From the NCBI GenBank assembly GCA_002753615.1, contig PEAO01000015.1:1-38914 (forward strand): a stretch of DNA of 38,914 bases. Direction: 5' to 3'. Under the pieces are notes generated by a model, which saw only the letters and a program-made list of their open reading frames with translations, was not told the origin of the DNA and did not search any database. Each line of letters begins with the position of its first letter. Position 1 is the stretch's first letter. Both the position numbers and the translations under genes were made by a program. Shown piece after piece: positions 32,330-38,914 of this stretch. This stretch comes from Magnetococcales bacterium DCbin2 (GTDB lineage: Bacteria; Pseudomonadota; Magnetococcia; Magnetococcales; UBA8363).

Positions 32330-34846
32330 ATGTGGGTCATGACGCAAGAAGATGAAAGTCCTAAGGACACGGAGGGTGTGGGTCCCAAGTCGCCAGAACC
32401 CACCCAGACCCAGGCTACGAAGTTTCAGACGGGCGCGAAGGAGGAGGGGGATTTGGGTGCTGACTCGCCAAGGGGTCAAGACCAAGAACCTAACGGAGAG
32501 AAACCACCAGAATCGCCCAGTGGGTCGAGGCAGGAAGGGGAGAAAAAAGAGAAAAATACGCAGGATATCAATTCAGGGGATTACAGCAGGAATACTCAAT
32601 TTCAGCAAAGAATCAAAGCTGATTTTGTCTTCTTGCAAAATAAATTAGGGGCCGAAACAGCCGACAATGAACCGGATGCCAAGCAAAAGGCATTGCGTGA
32701 TCATCTGAGTCCATTGGATTTTGGACTTTTGAATCCCGACTGGTCACCCAAAGATTTGGCAAAAATGATGAAATCGATTGCCGAAGAACGCCTGTTGATC
32801 TTGTCGTCATCGGACCAAGGGCGGTCTTTGGATGTTGCGCGTAGAATTCTATCTGGCATTCATCGGGTTTCAGCATACGAGGTTAATTTTTATTCTATCA
32901 ACCGATCCAATTATAATTTGAACGATTTATTGGATCTTGATTATGGTGACAAGGATTCATGTAAAGCGTTGGTCGTGGATAATCATACCGACCCGAATTT
33001 TGTCGGTACCATTTATATGGATAATTTAACCAACGTTGATCAGATCAAGAAAAAATTAAAAGATGGCAATCGTTTTATTCTGTGTCGCGTGCATCCCAAT
33101 CATTTGGAAACCGTAGTTCATAGTGGAAAAAAGATATACATCAATATTTTTGATCTTGATGCCCATGAAACAACAGAGGCACGGCAGTTTTCCGAAGTAA
33201 TCATCAGTCCAAAGCAGAGTCAATCCAAGTCCGACAATCGATTACAAAAGATTGTAGGTTCAGAAACCATGAATCGGGAAATATGTAGAACTGTGTGTTA
33301 TATCGCAGTGCAATTTCCCAATTTATCATTCGAGGAGTTTCAGAGTTTAGTCGCTTCGTTGCTGCCGGATGGTGATATTCCAACCCCGCAGGAAACTTAT
33401 GCAACGCTCCAATGGCCTTCCGAGGGGAAGTCTTATCAAAAGGGGTGGGAGCAGAACATGGAGTCCTATATCAATCATTGCCAGCTTGAATGGAAGCACA
33501 GCAATGGTTTGCGTTTCATGGGTTTCAAAGAGTCTGATTTGGAATTGGAATTTCGGCACTATTTCAATAATGATCAACCGGTTTTTCTGCATAACCTATT
33601 TGCAATCATTCGTCAGCGTCGCCTTCTTCTGGATTTTTCATCCGAGACCGTTGCCGATCATCTGATTCGGATCTACCGCGAACGGATTGCCGCCACTGCG
33701 GCGATCCCGGTCGTCAATCAGTGGCTGATCGATGTACTGCCCACTCGTGATTCAGGCCAGCAGATTTGGGGGCGTTTCAACCAATTGTTAAAGGAATTGA
33801 ATCAGCATCATTTGGAGTCATCCGTCGATTACTTACTCCGATATTTGTCCAAGGAGGCCCCCTATCAGGGGATATTACTGCATTATATCAAGCAATTTGG
33901 GCATTCTGCCAAGATTGATGCAAAAGTGTGGTTTGTTGAATTGCTCAAGGGGTCATCCGATTCATTGCAGGCTGAAGCGTACAATGGGCTGCTCGCCTAT
34001 TTAAAGGGGAATCCCAATAAAATATTTGAGAATTGTCACTATATTTCTTCCCTTGTCCCGGCATTTCATCAGGGTGATGTCGAGATGAGCGTTGTCCAAA
34101 GAATGTTGAGTCAGATTATTTTTGATTTTTCTGCGGCGGTTGTCTTTGGAACCCCGGTTGGGAAGTATGGTCAGAAAACCCTTGGAATTTGTTTTTTCTC
34201 CCGAAAAGATACTGCCGAAAATGAGTTATTGACACTCCTTTCTGGTTGGTTGCTCATGGCGGAATATCATTTCCGTTCGATGGAGAAAGAAGAGCGAATC
34301 AGTCATATCCTGTTATTTCTTGGTTTGGTTGTCGATAGATATGATATTGAGGACGAAATAGATCAATTCATAATTTTTATAGTCTCTCTCATCGAAGAGG
34401 ATGAGACGCATTCTATTTTGAAAGCGATTGATCACCACCAACCCCAGATTGAAAAATCAAATATCTATCTACAGATGTTTGCGTCTGTCCTAGATGTTAC
34501 CAAGGGAAATCCATCATTAATACTGCGTTTTTGTATAGCCGTGATTGTCTATAAATGGTTCCTCATGATCCATGGGTTGGAAAGCTCGGGTTCAAATCTG
34601 TCGAATCAGGCTGAAGTTTTGGAAAAATTTAATCAAATGCTCCATCACATGGTATCGCAGGCCAAGAAAGAGGTTGTACCACTGCGGAATTGGCCTGTGA
34701 CCATGATGAGGGCCATATTTTCAATTATTCAATCCTATCGCCGCATTCCGGTGAATGCGGTGGATTCTGAAAAATTCAGGCAAATGGCGGTACGCGAAAA
34801 ACTTGTCAAACGTCTTATCGCCCATATCAGAGGGGCGATGTCCTAA
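32330..34846 (+). CDS. Large STAND-like protein with degenerate P-loop and INSGDY N-terminal motif
   Basis: An 838-residue protein (or 835 from ATG 32339). Residues 1-75 are disordered, rich in Glu, Pro, Ser and Gly. INSGDYSRNTQ follows at 80-90, a motif shared with the TIR protein. A Rossmann-like NTPase region (about 135-330) has LLILSSSDQGRS (155-166), aligning with hhhh-GxxxxGK[ST] but with Ser159 for Gly and Arg165 for Lys. A Walker-B-like strand ALVVDN (Asp217) and FILCRV follow. The remainder (about 360-838) is helical and superhelix-like. This resembles inactivated STAND NTPases of conflict systems, where a helical sensor array detects a signal. It is 21 bp upstream of the multi-SPFH gene. 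Coding status is certain; the family call is moderate. Confidence 0.7.
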   Translation: MWVMTQEDESPKDTEGVGPKSPEPTQTQATKFQTGAKEEGDLGADSPRGQDQEPNGEKPPESPSGSRQEGEKKEKNTQDINSGDYSRNTQFQQRIKADFVFLQNKLGAETADNEPDAKQKALRDHLSPLDFGLLNPDWSPKDLAKMMKSIAEERLLILSSSDQGRSLDVARRILSGIHRVSAYEVNFYSINRSNYNLNDLLDLDYGDKDSCKALVVDNHTDPNFVGTIYMDNLTNVDQIKKKLKDGNRFILCRVHPNHLETVVHSGKKIYINIFDLDAHETTEARQFSEVIISPKQSQSKSDNRLQKIVGSETMNREICRTVCYIAVQFPNLSFEEFQSLVASLLPDGDIPTPQETYATLQWPSEGKSYQKGWEQNMESYINHCQLEWKHSNGLRFMGFKESDLELEFRHYFNNDQPVFLHNLFAIIRQRRLLLDFSSETVADHLIRIYRERIAATAAIPVVNQWLIDVLPTRDSGQQIWGRFNQLLKELNQHHLESSVDYLLRYLSKEAPYQGILLHYIKQFGHSAKIDAKVWFVELLKGSSDSLQAEAYNGLLAYLKGNPNKIFENCHYISSLVPAFHQGDVEMSVVQRMLSQIIFDFSAAVVFGTPVGKYGQKTLGICFFSRKDTAENELLTLLSGWLLMAEYHFRSMEKEERISHILLFLGLVVDRYDIEDEIDQFIIFIVSLIEEDETHSILKAIDHHQPQIEKSNIYLQMFASVLDVTKGNPSLILRFCIAVIVYKWFLMIHGLESSGSNLSNQAEVLEKFNQMLHHMVSQAKKEVVPLRNWPVTMMRAIFSIIQSYRRIPVNAVDSEKFRQMAVREKLVKRLIAHIRGAMS

Positions 34847-34867
34847 TTCTGGCGGGGGATTTTTATC

Positions 34868-37273
34868 ATGATGCTTGAACACCAGATTGGTTCTGTTTTC
34901 AAAAAAGTTTCCAGTCCACCATCGGGTCGTTTGGAACCAAATTGGCGTTTGCTCTATTATAACCCAAAAACAAAGAAAACTTTTACCCCATCTTGGTGGA
35001 ATAGAATAAGAACACCAGAAGTTGAATATTACATTGTCAAAGATGTTTCCGGGTTTACGGATGCTGCGCAGCACCCTGGTCTACAGCTTAAACTCAATGA
35101 TTTTCCCCGCGACCGACTCTTGAGTGTTGTCGTCAGGTATCAGGCCTATTGCATTCCCCATCAGGAATCATCTTTTATAAGCCAATTACAAGATCGCAAT
35201 AATCCCGGCCCTTCATTGGATCTGTTGATTGTGCAATGGATCAGAAGCGTCATTGCCGGAAGAGAAGAATATTATATTAACGGATTCTTCCAATACCAAA
35301 ATGATATGCAAGTGCGTGTCGAAGAAAGGGCTAAGGATTTTGGAATCGCTTTGAAGGTTTATATCAATCCAGAAAAATTTGATCATATTCAAAACACCCA
35401 AAAATTGACGATCGATGACCACGCTGTCGAAGTCCCCGGCTATCCTGTACCGCAGAGGGTAAGTATGAACCTTTCTCTGCAATTAATCCCGGAGAGAAAA
35501 ATCTATGCACTGGTTGAAAATCATCGCATACCCAGTCTTTCGGATTTGATCAAACAGACGGTGTCTCGCGGTGTTCTGGAAAGATATAAACCCTATGATT
35601 TTTTCTCAGACTATCATTCTGGGAAATTGAAAGAATATTTGCAACGGTTATTACTGGAAGCGTTGGCGGAAAGGGGATGGCATGTTGCCAATTGGAGTTT
35701 GACTTTCCTTGAGAAACGGCCTGTCAAAAAATTTGATGATACGCTGACCGCAGTGGTTACCATCAGTCTTCAATTTCCCAAGCCGATTGAGGTTCATAAC
35801 CAAGCGCACGCCCATCTCCAAGATTATGCCAGATATCGGCTGGGGGGGGCACCCGATTTGCAAGAATGGTTTGCCAAAACAATGGATAAAACCATTAAAA
35901 GCGTTTTGATCGATAAACCCTATGAAGAGGTGTTGGCCGGGTTCGATGAAATTAAAGAGCATATCATCCGAGATATGGAGGTGGAAGCCAAAGAGATCGG
36001 TTTCACACTGAAGCCGTTGATGAGTAAAACCGAACTTGGCCCTGAAAAATTATTGGTAGGGTTTGTTCTGGAGCAGCACCAGGCAGAGTTTCAAACCAAT
36101 ACGATGGGGGTTCCGGCCAGCCTTGGTTTCTATATCAACGGACGGCTCCGCAAGCTTGGGGCCGTCAAACATTTGCTGAAATTGGAAGTGAACGAGCCGG
36201 GAATCATTGATAAAACGATGACCGATAAGGTGGTTGAGAGGATTCGAGGGTATCTTCTTGGATTGAATCCTGAAAAGTTTTATATGGAGTTTGAGCAAGC
36301 CAAACAGGAACACGACCGATCGGTCCGCGAAAATTTGCACACCATCATCCAGTCAACACTGGAAAAGTTTGATGCCACAGATCTTGAAATCAGAATACTC
36401 CCGGGGAATACCCACATCACCGAAAAATTGATGACATTGATCGCTGTCCACAGACGGTTCACGGTGAATATATTCCCCCATCAGGGGGAATATCACATTC
36501 CTATTGAAGGTGAATTCCGGGTCAATGGTGTTAACGAAGGGGGGTGGAGTGACTTTCTGCAACGGGATTTCGATTTAGATGCCGTTGGTGCGCAATTATG
36601 TAGCCATATTGCAGCCTCTTTTTCGCAATTCACCGAGGCACAACTTTTGGATGCACTCAAATCTTTGAATAAGTTTCAGCGGAACCTCTGTGAACTGACA
36701 GCCCTTCATTTGAGAAAATTCTATGGCATCGAAGTCGAAGTATTTAATATCAAAAAGCTTCCATCCTATAGCGAAGATTTGAACATTAAGATACAGAAAC
36801 GCAAACGTGACTCCCTTTATGATAAGCGTATTGAACTGATTAATCTACAGGGACAAAAGGATAATCTGGATCGTGAGGCTTTTCTTATTGCACACCGGGA
36901 AAAGTTGAATAATGAAGCCGCACATGTTGAGCTTTACGACAAGAAACTGAAGCAATTGATCGATGAATCAGAAGATTTTACACGGGAGGAATTGGATGCC
37001 AAGGTGTTCAAAGGCGATCGAGATTCCATCTCGCCAACATATTCCGAGTTGCAAACGGGTCTACTCGACTCCGATAAACAATTGGCCGATCAAGTGTCCC
37101 AACCACCACGCGATGATCTCGATACCCCGGAATTGAAAATGTTTCCATGGGACGTTCTGGATGATTCCGCAGCCACGCTCAGGGAAGAAATTGCGCGTAA
37201 ACAAGGCAATGCTCACAATTCCAAAAACGAGAAGAACGACGACGAAAATATTTATGAGGGAGAAACCCTATAA
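34868..37273 (+). CDS. Protein with about five tandem SPFH/band-7-like modules
   Basis: An 801-residue soluble protein without a membrane span. I see five repeats of about 95-100 residues, at about 72-168, 195-285, 290-388, 415-512 and 528-632. Each has beta-strands ('v.v.v.....'), an amphipathic helix (for example WIRSVIA, QTVSRGVLERY, KTIKSVLIDKPYEEV, VERIRGYLLGLNPEKF), then 'l...i......GI.l.v.i', as in DFGIALKVYI, EIGFTLKPLM and FYGIEVEVFNI. This is the SPFH/stomatin pattern. A coiled coil (about 640-705) and acidic, probably disordered tail follow. SPFH proteins oligomerise into membrane-linked rings or cages; five in one chain without an anchor would be unusual. It is co-directional with the degenerate NTPase gene and convergent with the TIR gene. 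Confidence 0.6.
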   Translation: MMLEHQIGSVFKKVSSPPSGRLEPNWRLLYYNPKTKKTFTPSWWNRIRTPEVEYYIVKDVSGFTDAAQHPGLQLKLNDFPRDRLLSVVVRYQAYCIPHQESSFISQLQDRNNPGPSLDLLIVQWIRSVIAGREEYYINGFFQYQNDMQVRVEERAKDFGIALKVYINPEKFDHIQNTQKLTIDDHAVEVPGYPVPQRVSMNLSLQLIPERKIYALVENHRIPSLSDLIKQTVSRGVLERYKPYDFFSDYHSGKLKEYLQRLLLEALAERGWHVANWSLTFLEKRPVKKFDDTLTAVVTISLQFPKPIEVHNQAHAHLQDYARYRLGGAPDLQEWFAKTMDKTIKSVLIDKPYEEVLAGFDEIKEHIIRDMEVEAKEIGFTLKPLMSKTELGPEKLLVGFVLEQHQAEFQTNTMGVPASLGFYINGRLRKLGAVKHLLKLEVNEPGIIDKTMTDKVVERIRGYLLGLNPEKFYMEFEQAKQEHDRSVRENLHTIIQSTLEKFDATDLEIRILPGNTHITEKLMTLIAVHRRFTVNIFPHQGEYHIPIEGEFRVNGVNEGGWSDFLQRDFDLDAVGAQLCSHIAASFSQFTEAQLLDALKSLNKFQRNLCELTALHLRKFYGIEVEVFNIKKLPSYSEDLNIKIQKRKRDSLYDKRIELINLQGQKDNLDREAFLIAHREKLNNEAAHVELYDKKLKQLIDESEDFTREELDAKVFKGDRDSISPTYSELQTGLLDSDKQLADQVSQPPRDDLDTPELKMFPWDVLDDSAATLREEIARKQGNAHNSKNEKNDDENIYEGETL

Positions 37274-37290
37274 TTGGGAAGTCCGTGGGA

Positions 37291-37325
37291 GGGAGAATAA
37301 GAAATTTGGAATTTCTTACTCTCCC
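37291..37325. terminator. Bidirectional terminator-like hairpin between convergent genes
   Basis: Arms 37291-37306 and 37310-37325 pair over 16 bp with a single mismatch and a three-base loop. The hairpin starts 18 bp after the multi-SPFH stop and includes the TIR stop codon on the other strand, so it can end both convergent transcripts. There is no long T-run, so rho-independent strength is uncertain. Confidence 0.6.
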
Positions 37326-37846
37326 TGACGGCAGGCTTCCAACAATTTCTTATATTCCTCCAGTGCATTGGCCCGAAGGTCGATTTGCTTGTATTGGGCC
37401 AGCATATCTGGCAGTTTGCAACTTTGATATAAAACAGGGATAAATCGGCGTGTGCGATTGGCGGGATCACGAAACATGGCTGCCCCCCGTTCTACCTGGG
37501 TCCACTCTGACTGGAGATACTGAGGCGAGAAAATGGCTAAAAAGATCCGGGATTTTTCCAGTCCATTTTCAATGGCTGCGGGAATAGGATCTCCAGGTTT
37601 GAGTATCCACTCGTCAAACCAGATTTTCAAGCCGTCGGCCAAAAGTTTTTCGGCCAACGGTTGTGCAAACTTTCGATCCTGGCTGGAATAACTGATAAAA
37701 ACATCATAACCTTCTGAGGGAGACCAACCTGTCGGTGGACGGCAAACGGGATGGGGCTGTTCTGGTGCAACGCCAGGATGGTGATGAACGGTCACCTTTT
37801 TCTGAATGTTATTGCAATAGTCCCCAGAATTGATGGTTTGCGTCAT
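37316..37846 (-). CDS. TIR-domain protein with INSGDY N-terminal motif, putative NADase effector
   Basis: A 176-residue protein. Residues 5-15 read INSGDYCNNIQ, matching the motif in the 838-residue protein. A His/Pro-rich linker (20-45) leads to a TIR domain (about 46-170): YDVFISYSSQD in strand A, a BB loop at FDEWILKPGDPI, SRIFLAIFSPQYLQSEW, and Glu119 in WTQVE at the catalytic-Glu position of NAD-cleaving TIRs. All landmarks are intact. Bacterial TIRs cleave NAD+ or make cyclic-ADPR signals when clustered by a receptor. The shared motif suggests the neighbouring NTPase-like protein is that receptor (inference). Its own promoter lies to the right. Confidence 0.93.
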   Translation of the reverse strand: MTQTINSGDYCNNIQKKVTVHHHPGVAPEQPHPVCRPPTGWSPSEGYDVFISYSSQDRKFAQPLAEKLLADGLKIWFDEWILKPGDPIPAAIENGLEKSRIFLAIFSPQYLQSEWTQVERGAAMFRDPANRTRRFIPVLYQSCKLPDMLAQYKQIDLRANALEEYKKLLEACRQGE

Positions 37847-37897
37847 GAAAATCCCCCCGATATTTTGCTATACGGAACAGCCTTACTTGCCAGCGCG

Positions 37898-37926
37898 AGT
37901 ATAAATGAGTGCGATTTATAATACAA
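37898..37926 (-). promoter_or_regulatory. Candidate sigma70 promoter for TIR gene
   Basis: On the minus strand, TATACT (37898-37903) matches five of six -10 bases and TTGTAT (37921-37926) three of six -35 bases, with a 17-bp spacer. It gives a leader of about 45 nt before the ATG at 37846, which has a G-rich ribosome-binding site. Confidence 0.45.
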
Positions 37927-37993
37927 TACGAATGATGTGGACGACACGAGTTATGGTTTTTCCAGATCCATCGCAGACACCCTCGCACGGTGT

Positions 37994-38644
37994 TTATCGG
38001 GTCAATCGGATCGGTCCTTCGTAGATGGCCAGGGTGGAGATTTGTTTGATGGAGAGCATGGGGCCACCCAGGCCGGCATAATCAAGCTTGCTGTCGCCGG
38101 AATTTTCTTTTTTATCCAGGTTGCCATAGTCCATTTTGCGCATGACCGCCCCATCGAGTTTGGCCTTGCGTAGGTCGGTTTGCCGGATGGCGGCGCGGGA
38201 GAAATCGGCCCCCTGGAGTCTGGCACCGTACAGGTTGGCGAGGCTCAGTTGCGATGCGGTGAGGCGGGTGTTTTGCAACCAAGCGTATTGCAATCGCGCC
38301 ATGCTTAAATCGGCGTTGGTCAGATTGGCCCCTGAGAGATCGGCACTGTTGAGTGAGGCCCGCGCCAGATGGGCGCGGGTCAGGTTGGCCATCACCAGAT
38401 TGGCATCTTTAAGGTTGGCGCGCCACAGGTTGGCACCCGTCAGATTGGCCTCCCGAAGATTGGCGGCACGTAAATCGGCTTCGGCCAGATAAACCCCCGA
38501 AAGATCGGCCTCCGATAAATCACATTGGCGGCATTGATTGGTCTGGACCAGTTTGGTCAGATCATCGGCCCGAAATGCCCAGGAATCTCCGCCAAACCAT
38601 CCCAGTGTCCCGATGATGGTTGCCATTCCGATGATCCGTTTCAT
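37994..38644 (-). CDS. Exported pentapeptide-repeat protein
   Basis: A protein of about 216 residues from ATG 38644, which has GGAGGAGA just upstream; a longer frame to 38725 is less likely. A signal-peptide-like segment covers residues 1-24. CRQC-DLSEADLSG (about residue 36 onward) introduces some 20-25 tandem A(D/N)LxxA pentapeptides, which fold as a right-handed quadrilateral beta-helix. A short non-repetitive tail ends the protein. Pentapeptide proteins include DNA-gyrase mimics, but an exported one with CxxC at the start is more likely an envelope protein; its role is unknown. Confidence 0.87.
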   Translation of the reverse strand: MKRIIGMATIIGTLGWFGGDSWAFRADDLTKLVQTNQCRQCDLSEADLSGVYLAEADLRAANLREANLTGANLWRANLKDANLVMANLTRAHLARASLNSADLSGANLTNADLSMARLQYAWLQNTRLTASQLSLANLYGARLQGADFSRAAIRQTDLRKAKLDGAVMRKMDYGNLDKKENSGDSKLDYAGLGGPMLSIKQISTLAIYEGPIRLTR

Positions 38645-38882
38645 GGTCTCCTCCGCAATAAAACTGAGCTGTTCAGATCGACGGGGTGATCCCACGATCC
38701 CAAGGACAAAAGAAAAGTGCTGCATCCCTTCATCTTGTCATGTCCCAGGGAGAAGGGTCACTGTGTACCTGGAGAATTTGTCGGCAATGGGGCGTTCTGG
38801 GTGAATGAAAAAATGGAAAAGGGGACATTTTGATGGGTTCGTTATGGGGAGGGGAGAGATAAAAAAATTCCGTGGGCGTTTT

Positions 38883-38911
38883 CCCCCCCCCCCCCCACAG
38901 GGGGGGGGGGG
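38883..38911. repeat. C-run/G-run at window end
   Basis: Fourteen consecutive C, then ACA, then twelve consecutive G form a hairpin-like terminus at the extreme right of the window. No gene lies between it and the pentapeptide gene start. It could be a genuine strong stem or a sequencing/assembly artefact at a contig end. Confidence 0.5.
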
Positions 38912-38914
38912 CGG

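Noticed and set aside
38000-38500. Regularly spaced short DNA repeats suggestive of a CRISPR array
   Set aside because: The 15-bp periodicity is the codon pattern of pentapeptide repeats; repeats are degenerate and there are no spacers.
1-38914. tRNA, rRNA, integrase, transposase or CRISPR-Cas genes
   Set aside because: Read for on both strands; I saw no recognisable example, so acquisition of the AT-rich blocks is inferred from composition only.

Overview
The window reads as chromosomal DNA of a Gram-negative bacterium. It has lipoproteins with a clear lipobox, a fused LplT-Aas phospholipid-recycling enzyme, a c-type-heme sensor kinase paired with an HD-GYP response regulator, and GldFG-type ABC proteins. 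A proteobacterium fits best; a Magnetococcia-like lineage is only an impression, since no rRNA or marker gene is present. Housekeeping genes are GC-moderate with Shine-Dalgarno starts. Three accessory blocks are visibly AT-richer.

Layout. 1-1200: a palindromic repeat, a lipoprotein with MORN-like repeats and a small membrane-anchored protein. 1227-5752 (minus): hybrid PAS/GAF histidine kinase with a CxxCH periplasmic sensor, overlapping by 4 bp a REC-DUF3369-HD-GYP regulator, probably a redox or ligand input to cyclic-di-GMP turnover. 5961-10413 (minus): a tightly overlapping operon of a small helical protein, an exported MEMO-AMMECR1 fusion, a SpmA-SpmB fusion, an unknown protein, and a MNT/HEPN toxin-antitoxin-like pair. 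10557-12566 (plus): TPR protein with an O-GlcNAc-transferase-like C-terminus.

12857-22326 resembles a defence island. It has (a) a small Gly/Asn/Thr-rich ORF, a 704-residue protein with a HEICH (HExxH) metallopeptidase-like motif, and a SIR2-family protein; (b) the MFS-acyltransferase-acyl-ACP synthetase fusion; (c) a second, unrelated-looking SIR2-family protein abutting a DUF262 (GmrSD-N-type) protein, behind a near-consensus sigma70 promoter. 22701-27584 is a GldA/GldFG-like ABC operon ending in a DUF4340 protein. It is separated from a convergent S41-peptidase operon by an elaborate set of inverted repeats.

27800-37846 is the most unusual stretch. A minus-strand operon encodes a transmembrane protein-kinase-like protein with degraded catalytic motifs, two lipoproteins and an S41 peptidase. 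Divergent from it are two large plus-strand genes: an 838-residue protein with a STAND-like but degenerate P-loop, and an 801-residue protein that I read as about five tandem SPFH/band-7-like modules. Convergent with these is a TIR-domain protein. The TIR protein and the 838-residue protein share a short N-terminal motif, INSGDYxxNxQ, found nowhere else in the window. I infer that these genes form a signalling or immunity system: degenerate NTPase receptor, multi-SPFH scaffold and TIR effector, possibly with the pseudokinase. The window closes with an exported pentapeptide-repeat protein and a C-run/G-run end that may be an assembly artefact.
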